Source: Burkholderia sp. Nafp2/4-1b | GTDB taxonomy: Bacteria > Pseudomonadota > Gammaproteobacteria > Burkholderiales > Burkholderiaceae | Direction: 5' to 3' | Assembly (NCBI RefSeq): GCF_003635165.1 | Contig: NZ_ML058601.1 | Location: 62,001 to 126,000, forward strand | DNA length: 64,000 nt | Part shown: one piece after another, positions 41,724 through 51,974 of the stretch | How the letters are laid out: the number at the start of each line of letters is the position of its first letter | Numbering within the stretch: the stretch's first letter is position 1 | The notes under the pieces: model-generated | The model's database searches: none | What the model was told of the DNA's origin: nothing | What the model saw: only the letters and a program-made list of their open reading frames with translations | Position numbers and translations under genes: made by a program

Positions 41724-42776
41724 CTACTGGCCGTGCGCCCGCTCGGCAGCGGCGGCGCGATCGAGCGACGCCGCGCGCACCGCTTCGCCGGGCTTCGTGA
41801 ACAGGCGCTGCCGCAGCGCGGCAATCCGCGCATCGCGATCCTGCGGCGACAGCCCGGCCGCGTCGATCTGCGCGCGCTGCGCCGCATAGTCCGCGTAGCG
41901 GCTCTGCCACGATGCGTCGTCCTGCTGCATCTGCGCGACGCGCGCCGCGGCTTCCGGGCCGAGCGCCTGCGTCAGTTGCGCACGCAGCGCGTCGGGCGTC
42001 GCGCCGCTCTTCTGCAACTGCGCGATCTGGTCGACCGCGGCCTGCTGCCGATCGGCCTTCTGCCGTGCCGCGCGTTCGTCGGCCGGCATCTGCTGTGCGA
42101 GCGCGGCGAGCCGCTCCGCCTTCTGCGCATCCGTCAGCGAGCGATCCTGCGCGATCTTCAGCCGCGCGAGATCGTAGCGCTGCCGCCATTGTTCGGCACC
42201 GAAGAACGGCTGGCTCCAGTCGCCCAGCGTCCGGTACGCGATCGACGCGCGCTGGTCGAGCGCGAGCTGCAACGCACCGAGATCGGACTTGTCGACCGCG
42301 CCCGCGTCGGGCAGCTTCGCGAGCGCGTCGAGATACGCGCGGTACCGGTGCCAGACGTCGAGCGCCTCCGGTTGCGCCAGCGTGCCGTCGAGCTGCGCGG
42401 CGATCTCGCGCACGACGAGCGCATCGAGCGCGGCCGCGCCCAGGTCGCTCTGCGCGGTCAGGCAATAGTCGAAGAAATCGCGCACCGCGCGCGACTTCGC
42501 GAGATGGCCGCCGGCATCGAGCGGCAGGCGCGGCGCGCTGGAACCGGCGAGCGGAGACGGCAGGCCGGCGCTCGCCGGCAATGCGGGCTGCGGCACGCCG
42601 GTCGCCGCACTCGCGCCCCCAGGCACTGCCGCAGCCGGCGGCGCATGCGTGGCATCCGTTCCGCGCTGCGACGCCGCGCCGCTCCAGAGCGCGACGCCGG
42701 CAATCGCCGCCAGCCCCACCGCACCGTAGATCGCCACGCGCCGCGCGAGCGGCGCGCGCCCTTCACGTACCGTCAT
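41724..42776 (-). CDS. lifO: Lipase-specific foldase (Lif)
   Basis: 350 residues: an N-terminal membrane anchor (about 13-33), a Pro/Ala-rich linker and an all-helical foldase domain. The steric-chaperone motif RxxFDY is present from Arg99 (RDFFDYCLTAQSDLG). The protein stays in the inner membrane and folds the lipase in the periplasm before type II secretion, as known for B. glumae and B. cepacia. It begins three bases after the lipase stop. The symbol lifO is the general family name. Confidence 0.95.
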   Translation of the reverse strand: MTVREGRAPLARRVAIYGAVGLAAIAGVALWSGAASQRGTDATHAPPAAAVPGGASAATGVPQPALPASAGLPSPLAGSSAPRLPLDAGGHLAKSRAVRDFFDYCLTAQSDLGAAALDALVVREIAAQLDGTLAQPEALDVWHRYRAYLDALAKLPDAGAVDKSDLGALQLALDQRASIAYRTLGDWSQPFFGAEQWRQRYDLARLKIAQDRSLTDAQKAERLAALAQQMPADERAARQKADRQQAAVDQIAQLQKSGATPDALRAQLTQALGPEAAARVAQMQQDDASWQSRYADYAAQRAQIDAAGLSPQDRDARIAALRQRLFTKPGEAVRAASLDRAAAAERAHGQ

Positions 42777-42779
42777 CGA

Positions 42780-44006
<1,227 letters not shown>

Positions 44007-44102
44007 CTAGATACGGTTCTCTAATCGGTTGACGTACCGCGCCCGTTCGGGCGGGGCCGCATTCATGCGCGCGCATGCTGCATCGCACACGCGCGCCGTG
44101 CG

Positions 44103-46235
44103 TTACAGCTTCGCGCTCACGCGCAGCCATGCAGTGCGCCCCGGTTCCATCACCGGCGCGTTCGCCGGATAGCCGAAGCCCGCGTTGCCGGCGAGGTTCA
44201 GGTGCTCGGTATAGGCCTTGTTCAATACGTTGTCGATGCCGACGGAGACCTGCACCTTCTTGCTCACGTTGTACTGCGCATGCAACGACAGCACGCCGAA
44301 TCCGGCGCTCGGGCCGAAGTCCTTGCCGACCACGTTGCCCTCATTCAGCGCATAGCGATGCTGCGGCGCAACGACGCGCCACAAGCCGCCGGCCGACCAT
44401 GCGCCGTGCGTGTATTCGAGCCCGAACCGCGCTTCGAGCGGCGGCATCTGCGGCAACGGATCGCCACTCGCCGTGTTGCGCCCCCATGCATAGGCGAGCG
44501 ACGTCTCGACGCGCAGCGGTGCGACCGGCCGCCACGACACGCCGGCTTCGCCGCCCATGATCTGCGCATTCACGTTGGTCGCCTGCGTGGTCGGGCCCAT
44601 CATCCCGGTTGCATAGTTGAACAGGATGTAGTCCTGCACATATCCCGCGTAGGCCGACACCCATGCATCGAACCGGTCGCCCTTGTACTGCGCGCCGATG
44701 TCGAGCTGCGTGGTCTTTTCCGGCTGCACCGCCGAGAACGCGTTGATCGCACCGGCCGGCCCGCGCTTCGCGGAAAACAGCTCCCAGTAGTCCGGATAGC
44801 GTTCCGCGTGGCCGATGCCCGCGTACCACGTGACCGGCAGCGACGCGAGATCGCGCTCGTAGCGCACGAAGCCGCTCGGCAGCACGCGCGCGCGATCGTC
44901 GTCGAACGTGGGATTCGGCTTGCTCATCATCATCCCGCTCGTGGTTGCGCGCTTGTCGCGCGCGCTCGCGTAGTCGACCCGCGCGCCGCCGATCACGCGC
45001 GACGCATCGCTCGCGTACCAGGTGAGCTCGCCGAACGCACCCGCGTTCCACATCGTCGCCTGCGCATTCCACGGCTGGTCGCCGTAGTTCCGGCGCCCCA
45101 TCGCCGAGCGCGCGTCGAGCCGGTTCGACTGCGCGTCGACGCCGGTCACGAGCTTGAAGTCGTCGCCGAAGCGGAACGTTGCAGCGGCCCGCGCGCCGAG
45201 CGTGCGGCGCCGCACTTCGGACGCCATCCGCATCGGCATGCTGCTGGTCGGGTCCGGCTGACGCAGCGTGGTGTTGTCCATCACGTGGTCGGCTTCGTTG
45301 TAGTACACGCGCGCGTCGATCCGGTCGAGCACATCGCCGATATGCCGCTTGTCGAACGAAAGGCCGAACGTCTCGCGGCGGAAATGCGCGCCGTCCATCC
45401 CGCGCCCCGCGTAGCGCGCATAGCCGTCGCCGGTGCCGGCCGTCAGTTCGACGCGCGTGTGGTCGTCGGGCGTCCAGCCGAGCGCCGCGTCGGCATTCCA
45501 CTTGTCCCATTGCGACGGCACGGTTTGGCCGTTGCCGTCCTGGTAGTCCTGCGCGTGCGCATGGTTCGCGATCACGCGCCCATAGACGTCCGGCGTGCCG
45601 GCCGTCACGTCGACGTTCTGGTCGTTGCGCCCGAACGAGCCGCCGACCACGCTGCCGTCGAAGCGCATGCCGGGGCGCTCGAAACGCGGCGTCATGCGTT
45701 CGAATAGCACGGTGCCGGCCGACGCGCCGGGGCCGTACAGCACGGTCTGCGGCCCCTTCACGACCGTCACCTTGTCATAGCTTTCCGGCGCGATATACGA
45801 GGTCGGCGCGTCCATCCGGTTCGGGCACGCGCCGAGCGTCGGCAGCCCGTCCGCAAGAATGTTCAGCCGCGAGCCGAACATTCCGCGCAGCACGGGGTCG
45901 CCATTGGTTCCGCCGCTGCGGATCGACGTAAAGCCGGGAATCGTCTTCAGATAGTCGGCGCCGTCGCTCGCCGGCAGCGGCTGGCGCGGCGTCTTCGGAT
46001 CCGTGACGACGACGAGCGGCGTCGTCAGCGGCGACGCGACGACTTCGACCGGCGGAAGCAGCGCGGCCGCGTCGTCCGCCGGCGCACCGGCCGCATGCGC
46101 GGATTCGGTCGCGGCCGCCGCCGCGGTCATCGCGCTGACGGCCAGCGCGGGAACGGTGAGTGTCAGCATGCGCGGCATGCGCCGCGCACGGGAATGGCGC
46201 GCCGCCCTCGGCGCGCGCAAGGAAACCATGGTCAT
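44103..46235 (-). CDS. TonB-dependent copper receptor (OprC/NosA type)
   Basis: About 710 residues: a plug domain (about 62-180, PVEVVASPLTTPLVVVTDP then YLKTIPGFTSIRSGG and ESYDKVTVVKGPQTVLYGPGA) and a beta-barrel ending in Leu. Both halves of the OprC copper site are visible: CxxxM at Cys137/Met141 (GACPNRMD) and HxM at His317/Met319 (DHVMD). It imports copper across the outer membrane using TonB. The gene lies 83 bp after a DUF2946 gene. The start at 46235 is uncertain; no good ribosome site is seen, and 46229 is possible. Confidence 0.93.
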   Translation of the reverse strand: MTMVSLRAPRAARHSRARRMPRMLTLTVPALAVSAMTAAAAATESAHAAGAPADDAAALLPPVEVVASPLTTPLVVVTDPKTPRQPLPASDGADYLKTIPGFTSIRSGGTNGDPVLRGMFGSRLNILADGLPTLGACPNRMDAPTSYIAPESYDKVTVVKGPQTVLYGPGASAGTVLFERMTPRFERPGMRFDGSVVGGSFGRNDQNVDVTAGTPDVYGRVIANHAHAQDYQDGNGQTVPSQWDKWNADAALGWTPDDHTRVELTAGTGDGYARYAGRGMDGAHFRRETFGLSFDKRHIGDVLDRIDARVYYNEADHVMDNTTLRQPDPTSSMPMRMASEVRRRTLGARAAATFRFGDDFKLVTGVDAQSNRLDARSAMGRRNYGDQPWNAQATMWNAGAFGELTWYASDASRVIGGARVDYASARDKRATTSGMMMSKPNPTFDDDRARVLPSGFVRYERDLASLPVTWYAGIGHAERYPDYWELFSAKRGPAGAINAFSAVQPEKTTQLDIGAQYKGDRFDAWVSAYAGYVQDYILFNYATGMMGPTTQATNVNAQIMGGEAGVSWRPVAPLRVETSLAYAWGRNTASGDPLPQMPPLEARFGLEYTHGAWSAGGLWRVVAPQHRYALNEGNVVGKDFGPSAGFGVLSLHAQYNVSKKVQVSVGIDNVLNKAYTEHLNLAGNAGFGYPANAPVMEPGRTAWLRVSAKL

Positions 46236-46318
46236 GATCGAAAGCCCGAGTGACGCCCTCCACGCGGCCTCGACGGACCGCACGGATATTGGCGATGAAG
46301 AAAACGGAAGACAGCGCG

Positions 46319-46687
46319 TCAGGCGCGCTCGGGCGGTGCGCGCGCATAGGCGCGCGGATAGCCGTCGGCGTGCACCGCAACGGCATGCGGCACGGCGACG
46401 GAAACGGGATGGGCGGGAACGAAGGCGAGCGACGCGGCGGACGCGCCGCCGATCGCGGGGCTGTGCGCGAAGAAACCGCAATAGCCGCACGCATCGAGAT
46501 GCCGTGCATGATCGTGCGCTTGGCCGGCATCGGACGCACGATGCGCGCCATGCTCGGCACCGCAGACGATCGCGTCGGGAATGGCGGCCTGCGCGATGCG
46601 CCACTGCGACACCAGCGGCGCCGCGATCGCGAGCCAGATCGCGAACACGCCGAGCCAGGCGGTCAAGTGACGATGTCGATGCAGCAT
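46319..46687 (-). CDS. DUF2946 protein, CruR-like copper-responsive upstream ORF
   Basis: 122 residues: a hydrophobic segment (about 9-27), a His-rich stretch (AEHGAHRASDAGQAHDHARH) and CGYC at Cys67-Cys70, the CXXC of the DUF2946 family. It directly precedes the TonB copper receptor. In Bordetella a DUF2946 ORF (CruR) in this position controls the receptor post-transcriptionally in response to copper through its CXXC motif. The same role is inferred here. The start at MLHRHRH fits the hydrophobic N-terminus. Confidence 0.85.
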   Translation of the reverse strand: MLHRHRHLTAWLGVFAIWLAIAAPLVSQWRIAQAAIPDAIVCGAEHGAHRASDAGQAHDHARHLDACGYCGFFAHSPAIGGASAASLAFVPAHPVSVAVPHAVAVHADGYPRAYARAPPERA

Positions 46688-46778
46688 GCGCGGCGACGCG
46701 TAAGCGGAATGTAAAAACAGCCGAGATGTTACCGAATGTTCGTTGCGCTGACCAGTCGCGCACGACGGTAAACGCACC

Positions 46779-46818
46779 GGGGGCGCATGGTTGTCGACAC
46801 AACCATGCGCCCCCGGCT
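46779..46818. terminator. Perfect 18-bp hairpin after cytochrome b561
   Basis: CCGGGGGCGCATGGTTGT pairs perfectly with the sequence at 46801-46818 around a CGAC loop. It begins 26 bases after the cytochrome b561 stop and lies 92 bp before the DUF2946 start. No long T-run follows on either side, so it may act with Rho or as a boundary. Confidence 0.6.
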
Positions 46819-46843
46819 GTTGCGCGGCTTCAGCGCGCGGCGC

Positions 46844-47377
46844 TCACACCATGCGGCGCAGCACGTCGTCGCGCCGGATGAAGTGATGGTAGAGCGCGGC
46901 GAGCGCATGCAGCCCGATCACGAAGTAGAACGCGTTGCCGATCAGTTCGTGCGCTTCCTTGATGGTCGGCCGCAATGCTTTGTCGGGGCCGAACAGCGTG
47001 AACGACACGCCGATCCAGTCGAGCGACACGGGCTTGCCGGCCATGTTGATCATCATGATGCCGAGCAGCGGCTGCGCGATGATGAATACGTACAGCGCGA
47101 TATGCGCGAGCGTCGACAGCCACTTGAACAGCGTTGCCTGCGGGATGGGTTCCGGCACGCGGCTGATCATCCGCCACAGCACGCGCAACACCGACAGCAC
47201 GAGTACGAACGTACCGGCCAGCAGGTGCACGTTCATCCAGAACGCGCGACTGTCGCTGCCTTTCGGTCCGCGAATCTCGATGGCAAGGTAGGCCAGCGCC
47301 ACCAGCAGGAAGATGGCCCAGTGGAAGAAGATGGCCGGCGAACTGTAGCGCGTCTGTTTCGCGAGGATGTTTTTCAT
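46844..47377 (-). CDS. Cytochrome b561
   Basis: 177 residues with four membrane helices and the expected haem-ligand histidines: one in SSPAIFFHWAIFLLVALAY, one in MNVHLLAGTFVLVLSVLRVLWR and two in the last helix region (LIGNAFYFVIGLHALAALYHHF). These di-haem proteins move electrons between quinols and acceptors such as superoxide in the inner membrane. The start at MKNILAKQTRYSS fits the family; the upstream open frame was not used. Confidence 0.93.
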   Translation of the reverse strand: MKNILAKQTRYSSPAIFFHWAIFLLVALAYLAIEIRGPKGSDSRAFWMNVHLLAGTFVLVLSVLRVLWRMISRVPEPIPQATLFKWLSTLAHIALYVFIIAQPLLGIMMINMAGKPVSLDWIGVSFTLFGPDKALRPTIKEAHELIGNAFYFVIGLHALAALYHHFIRRDDVLRRMV

Positions 47378-47618
47378 GCGTTGTCTCGTGATTCTCGTAT
47401 GGTGTGCGGGGTATGCGGGGCAGGCACCTGCCGCGGCTGGCCGATGCCGGGCGGTTGCTCCGATTGTAGCGTCAGGCGCGGCCGGCATTGCACGACCCGA
47501 TCAAATATCCGAAGAATCCGCACGGCCCGCGCGGCGGCCGCGCCATAAGGAAAATCCGCATCGCGCCCGCGCGCCGCTGTGGCACGATGAAGCTTTGGTG
47601 CGACGTTGCGCGGGCATC

Positions 47619-48257
47619 ATGAGCAAAGCGTTCTTCGTTGCGGCCTACCGGCTGATCGCCGCGTTGCTCGCGGTGTCGACCACGCTGCACAGCGTCGCCG
47701 ACTACTGGCACATGCCGACCTTCCATCTCGGCAACTACCTCAGCTACTTCACGCAACTGAGCAGCCTGTATGCGGCGGCGATGCTGGTCGCGGGGCTGTC
47801 GCGCGTCACGCGCGCCGGCTCGGCGCGCTACGAATCGATGCGCGGCGCCGCCGTGCTGTACATGTTGATCACCGCGATCGTCTACGAACTGCTGCTCGCG
47901 CGGCTCGATGCGCTGCACCACGTCACGCCGGCGTTCAACAACTGGGTCCTGCACCGGATCGTGCCATTCGTGGTGCTGTGCGACTGGCTGTACGTGGAGC
48001 CGCGCTCGCCGGTCCCGCAGCGCAGCGCGTTCGTATGGCTCGCCTTTCCATTCGTCTATCTCGGCTATACGCTCGTGCGCGGATCGGTGGAGAACTGGTA
48101 TCCGTACCCGTTCGTCGATCCGCGGCCGCACGGCTACCTGCCGGTCGCCATTCAATGTTCGCTGATCGCGCTCGGCGCGGCAGGGCTCGCGCTGGGTATT
48201 CGCTGGCTCGGCAATCATGCGAGGCAGTCCGGCACCGCGGAACTCAAGGAAGGATGA
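47619..48257 (+). CDS. Pr6Pr-family (FAR-17a/AIG1-like) integral membrane protein
   Basis: 212 residues with about six hydrophobic helices. Family features are YFTQLSSLYAAAMLVAGLS near helix 2 and YPYPFVDPRPHGYLPVAIQC near the end, with conserved Asn, His and Trp positions (HHVTPAFNNWVLHRIVPFVVLCDWL). Function in bacteria is not established. The ATG at 47619 has only a weak ribosome site. It stands alone, divergent from cytochrome b561 and convergent with the NlpD-like gene. Confidence 0.8.
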   Translation: MSKAFFVAAYRLIAALLAVSTTLHSVADYWHMPTFHLGNYLSYFTQLSSLYAAAMLVAGLSRVTRAGSARYESMRGAAVLYMLITAIVYELLLARLDALHHVTPAFNNWVLHRIVPFVVLCDWLYVEPRSPVPQRSAFVWLAFPFVYLGYTLVRGSVENWYPYPFVDPRPHGYLPVAIQCSLIALGAAGLALGIRWLGNHARQSGTAELKEG

Positions 48258-48266
48258 AGGCGGGAA

Positions 48267-48290
48267 CGTGCGCGCCGCGCGGCGCGCACG
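48267..48290. terminator. GC palindrome between convergent genes
   Basis: CGTGCGCGCC pairs with GGCGCGCACG around GCGC, midway between the Pr6Pr-like and NlpD-like stop codons. Without a T-run it is at best a weak or Rho-assisted two-way terminator. Confidence 0.5.
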
Positions 48291-48305
48291 TCGTCAGGCG
48301 GCGCG

Positions 48306-49040
48306 TCAGCCGCCGTTGCGCGGCAGGAAGTTGATCGGATCGACGACCTTGCCGTTCTGGCGGACTTCGAACTCGAACGTCGCGCGCCCGCTCGCGTCGG
48401 TGCCCATTTCGGCGACCTGCTGGCCCGCGCGCACCGCGTCGCCTTCGTTGACGAGCAGCTTGCCGTTGTGCCCGTAGGCCGTGATGAGGCCGTTGTCGTG
48501 CTTCAGGATCACGAGCGGGCCGTAGGCCTTGACGCCGGTTCCGGCGTAGACCACCCGCCCGTTCGCCGCGGCCCGCACCGAATGGTCGGGCCCCGACGCC
48601 GCGATCACGATGCCGCGCGTCTTGCCGGCCGTGAACGGCGTCGCGACGATGCCGGTGGCCGGCCAGGCCAGCGAGCCGGGTTGCGCGGCCGCGGCGGACG
48701 GTTGTCCGAGCGACGTCGCGGCAGGCGGCGGCGCGACCCGCAGCACCTGGCCGGGCGATACGGCGTCGTTCGGCGACATGTGGTTCCAGCTGGCCACGTC
48801 CTGCACGCGCTGCCCGTAGGCGGCGGCGACGCCGGCGAGCGTGTCGCCCGGATTCACGCGGTAATAGCCGGCGATCACGCCGGGCGTGGCGGCCGACGTC
48901 CGCGTCGGCTGCCGCACCGGCTGCCAGCTGTCGGTCCATGGCGTCATCGTGCAGCCCGTCAGCGCGGCGGCCGCGACGACAAACGCCGCGAATGGCAGCC
49001 GGCGCACGAGCGCTTCGTGGATCGGAATCGTTTTTCTCAA
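48306..49040 (-). CDS. NlpD-like lipoprotein: LysM plus degenerate LytM (M23) domain
   Basis: 244 residues from a TTG at 49040, chosen because GGGAGGA lies just upstream and a lipoprotein signal ending LTGC follows. A LysM domain (YYRVNPGDTLAGVAAAYGQ..., about 58-104) precedes a LytM domain. The zinc ligands of active M23 enzymes are absent: KTRGIVIAA replaces the HxxxD motif and TFEFEVR replaces HxH. It is therefore probably an amidase activator like NlpD or EnvC, acting at division (inference). Confidence 0.88.
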   Translation of the reverse strand: MRKTIPIHEALVRRLPFAAFVVAAAALTGCTMTPWTDSWQPVRQPTRTSAATPGVIAGYYRVNPGDTLAGVAAAYGQRVQDVASWNHMSPNDAVSPGQVLRVAPPPAATSLGQPSAAAAQPGSLAWPATGIVATPFTAGKTRGIVIAASGPDHSVRAAANGRVVYAGTGVKAYGPLVILKHDNGLITAYGHNGKLLVNEGDAVRAGQQVAEMGTDASGRATFEFEVRQNGKVVDPINFLPRNGG

Positions 49041-49100
49041 GGGTCCTCCCGGATTTGCGTCGTTGCGTCGCCCACCGCCCTCCGGCATGCGACGCACGAT

Positions 49101-49120
49101 GTCCGGCCGAACGGCCGGAC
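49101..49120. promoter_or_regulatory. 20-bp GC palindrome in the gap before the NlpD-like gene
   Basis: GTCCGGCCG and CGGCCGGAC pair around AA, 61 bp upstream of the NlpD-like start. The remaining part of this 427-bp gap (to 49467) shows no gene or promoter I can defend. Confidence 0.4.
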
Positions 49121-49467
49121 CAACCAGTATCCGACCGCTCTCGCGGCCGTCAGTTTCCACAGCGGAACGCCGACGCAAATGGGCTCATCGGCCCCTTTTT
49201 CACGCCGTTTCAGCGTCGTTCCGAGCGGCAAAGATACCATTTGTCGCGCTCGGGACTGCGACAGCCGCCCGATCCGGCAACAATCTTGCCGTGGCAGAAA
49301 CGGCGGCCGGCCCTCCGGGGACCGCTTCGCGCGACGCGCGGGCACCGGGCGGGCTCCGGCGGCAGGCCGAGGCCACCGGCCAGGTCGAATCAACGATCGG
49401 CGCTGCCGCTGGCGCCTCCTATACTCGAAGATGCACAGCGCGATCGAGCGATAACGAGGAGATCACC

Positions 49468-49788
49468 ATGAATAATGCGACGTTTCTGTCCGTGCAACTC
49501 AATTCCGAAGATTTCGCCGGTTCCAGCGGCCTCGTCGAATTGCTCAACCAGCACCTGATGTTCGCGACGGATGTCGCCGAGGCGGCGGACGCGCTCGTTC
49601 AACTGGCGAGCGTCGCGCACCTGAGCGGCGCGACCCGCCACAGCGTCGAGCTGCCGGTGCTCGCGATCGAGCGGTTGCGCGACGCGCTCGACACGCTGAG
49701 CGGCTACGACGCGTCGTGGCTGCAGGCGCTGGAGCCGACCGATGCGCTGTTCCGCGACATCGGCCGCGGCCCGCGGCCGCTGCACTGA
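49468..49788 (+). CDS. Small conserved-looking protein of unknown function
   Basis: 106 residues, no signal peptide or membrane segment, acidic and mostly helical (SGLVELLNQHLMFATDVAEAADALVQLASVAHL). The codon pattern and the strong CGAGGAGATCACC ribosome site before the ATG support a real gene. I do not recognise the family. It converges with the DUF4148 gene. Confidence 0.7.
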   Translation: MNNATFLSVQLNSEDFAGSSGLVELLNQHLMFATDVAEAADALVQLASVAHLSGATRHSVELPVLAIERLRDALDTLSGYDASWLQALEPTDALFRDIGRGPRPLH

Positions 49789-49814
49789 CGCTGCCGATCC
49801 AGCCTCCCGCCAAC

Positions 49815-49854
49815 GAAAACAGCCCGCCGTTCCGGGATGCGGAACGGCGGGCTG
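49815..49854 (-). terminator. Rho-independent terminator of the DUF4148 gene
   Basis: CAGCCCGCCGTTCC (49820-49833) pairs perfectly with GGAACGGCGGGCTG (49841-49854). On the minus strand TTTTCGTT follows. It lies between two convergent genes, 65 bases after the DUF4148 stop. Confidence 0.9.
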
Positions 49855-49918
49855 CGTGTACTGCTCGGGGCCGGATCAGGCCGCGTGTGCGGCGGCGATC
49901 GGCGCCGACTTGCCGCGA

Positions 49919-50263
49919 TTAACGACCCTTGTAGACCGGTGCGCCGTCCGACACGCGCTTGACTTGCCAGCCGGTCTTGGCGGCTGCCGGAGCGGCCGAC
50001 TCTTGCTGGGCAACCGGTTGCGCACCGTAGCCGCTCGTATCGGCAGCGGCGACGTTCTGTTGCGGGTTCACACGGGCTTCAGCTGCCTGGATGCCTGCCG
50101 GGTAGTCGGTCCGGTCGCTGCCCAGCTTGTAGCCGGCTTGTTGCAGGGCGGAGAGTTCAGCCTTCACCTGCGCACGGGTAACGGGTGCGTTCTGTTGGGC
50201 GAACGAGACGGCGGGAACGGCGAGGACAGCAGCTGCAGCGAACGTTGCGATCAGCGATTTCAT
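49919..50263 (-). CDS. DUF4148-domain secreted protein
   Basis: 114 residues with a Sec signal (MKSLIATFAAAAVLAVPAVS, cleavage near SFA-QQ) and the DUF4148 core VTRAQVKAELSALQQAGYKLGSDRTDYPAGIQAAEARV, an abundant Burkholderiaceae family of small periplasmic proteins with unknown role. The ATG at 50263 has GGAGG 5 nt upstream. It has its own terminator and is probably transcribed alone. Confidence 0.9.
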   Translation of the reverse strand: MKSLIATFAAAAVLAVPAVSFAQQNAPVTRAQVKAELSALQQAGYKLGSDRTDYPAGIQAAEARVNPQQNVAAADTSGYGAQPVAQQESAAPAAAKTGWQVKRVSDGAPVYKGR

Positions 50264-50464
50264 GATTACCTCCGGGATTTTTTTGCTTCGCCGCACACAC
50301 CATGTCTGCAGCGATTGAACAAAGTTTAGTCCGGAGATCACCTAGGGAAAACCATGAAAGAACGAAAACACTGTTTCCCCGGAGCCAACAATTCTGGCAT
50401 CCGGGAACGAAAAACCCTACTCAAAGAATAGAATTTCGCAACAATGCCGCCCTCGCCCGGCCGG

Positions 50465-51877
50465 TTACGACCAGTTCGCGTGGAAGCTGCCCGGCTTGTC
50501 GGTACGCTCGAACGTGTGCGCGCCGAAGAAGTCTCGCTGCGCCTGCACAAGGTTCGCCGGCAGCCGCTCGGAGCGGTAGCTGTCGAAGTACGCGACCGCC
50601 GACGCGAACGCCGGCACCGGGACGCCGGCCTTCACCGCGGCCACCACCACATCGCGCAGCGACGCCTGGTAGTTCGCGGCGATGTCCTTGAAGTACGGGT
50701 CGAGCAGCAGGTTCGCGAGCGCCGCGTCGTTCGCGTACGCGTCCGTGATCTTCTGCAGGAAGCGCGCGCGGATGATGCAGCCGGCGCGGAAGATCTTCGC
50801 GATCGTCCCGAGATCAAGGTTCCAGCCGTACTCTTCCGACGCGGTGCGCAGCTGCGCGAAGCCTTGGGCGTACGAGATCACCTTGCTCAGGTACAGCGCA
50901 CGGCGCACGGCTTCGATGAACGCGGCACGATCGCCGTCGAACGGCGCGGCGGCCGGGCCCGACAGGATCTTGCTGGCCGCGACGCGCTCGGTCTTCAGCG
51001 ACGACAGCACGCGCGCGAACACCGACTCGGTGATGAGCGGCAGCGGCACGCCGAGATCCAGCGCGTTCTGGCTCGTCCATTTGCCGGTGCCCTTCTGCGC
51101 GGCGCGATCGAGGATCACGTCGACGAGGTGCTTGCCGGTTTCGTCGTCCTTCTTGCCGAAGATCTTCGACGTGATCTCGATCAGGTAGCTGTCGAGTTCG
51201 CCCTGGTTCCACTCGGTGTACACCGCGCCGAGTTCGTCGTTGGTCAGGCCCGCGACGTCCTTCAGCACCGCATAGCTCTCGGCGATCAGCTGCATGTCGC
51301 CGTATTCGATACCGTTGTGAACCATCTTCACGTAGTGGCCCGCGCCGTCCGGGCCCATGTACGCGACGCACGGCTCGCCGTCCGACGGCGCCTTCGCGGC
51401 GATCTGCTTGAGGATCGGCTCGACCAGTTCGTACGCGTCGCGCTGGCCGCCGGGCATGATCGACGGGCCGCGCAGCGCGCCCTCCTCGCCGCCCGACACG
51501 CCGGTGCCGATGAAGTGCAGGCCCGATTGCGCGAGTTCCTGGTTGCGGCGGATCGTGTCGGTGAAGTGCGTATTGCCGCCGTCGATCAGCACGTCGCCCT
51601 TCTCGAGCAGCGGCTTGAGCGATGCGATCGTCGCATCGGTGGCTTCCCCGGCCTTCACCATCATCAGGATCCGGCGCGGCGTTTCGAGCGACGCGACGAA
51701 TTCCTCGAGCGTATGGGTCGGCACCAGATTGCGGCCGGGGAATTCGGCGATCAGTTCGTCGGTTTTCTCGCGGCTGCGGTTGTACACCGACACCGCGTAA
51801 CCGCGGCTCTCGATATTGAGTGCGAGATTGCGGCCCATCACCGCGAGACCGATCACACCGATTGCTTGCTTGCCCAT
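50465..51877 (-). CDS. gnd: 6-phosphogluconate dehydrogenase, decarboxylating
   Basis: Gnd converts 6-phosphogluconate to ribulose 5-phosphate with NADP in the pentose phosphate pathway. The 470-residue protein has [17 protein letters not shown] for [22 protein letters not shown] for substrate and the catalytic Lys/Glu stretch [20 protein letters not shown]. Length is that of the E. coli-type dimer. The gene stands alone with a GGAGAATT ribosome site. Confidence 0.98.
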   Translation of the reverse strand: MGKQAIGVIGLAVMGRNLALNIESRGYAVSVYNRSREKTDELIAEFPGRNLVPTHTLEEFVASLETPRRILMMVKAGEATDATIASLKPLLEKGDVLIDGGNTHFTDTIRRNQELAQSGLHFIGTGVSGGEEGALRGPSIMPGGQRDAYELVEPILKQIAAKAPSDGEPCVAYMGPDGAGHYVKMVHNGIEYGDMQLIAESYAVLKDVAGLTNDELGAVYTEWNQGELDSYLIEITSKIFGKKDDETGKHLVDVILDRAAQKGTGKWTSQNALDLGVPLPLITESVFARVLSSLKTERVAASKILSGPAAAPFDGDRAAFIEAVRRALYLSKVISYAQGFAQLRTASEEYGWNLDLGTIAKIFRAGCIIRARFLQKITDAYANDAALANLLLDPYFKDIAANYQASLRDVVVAAVKAGVPVPAFASAVAYFDSYRSERLPANLVQAQRDFFGAHTFERTDKPGSFHANWS

Positions 51878-51974
51878 TATTCAATTCTCCGGAAAAAACA
51901 GGGCGCAACCCGAACCGGGCCGCGCGCACAGGCGAAAGGATAGTGGAAACGCGGCCGCGCTGCGCGCATGCGTG

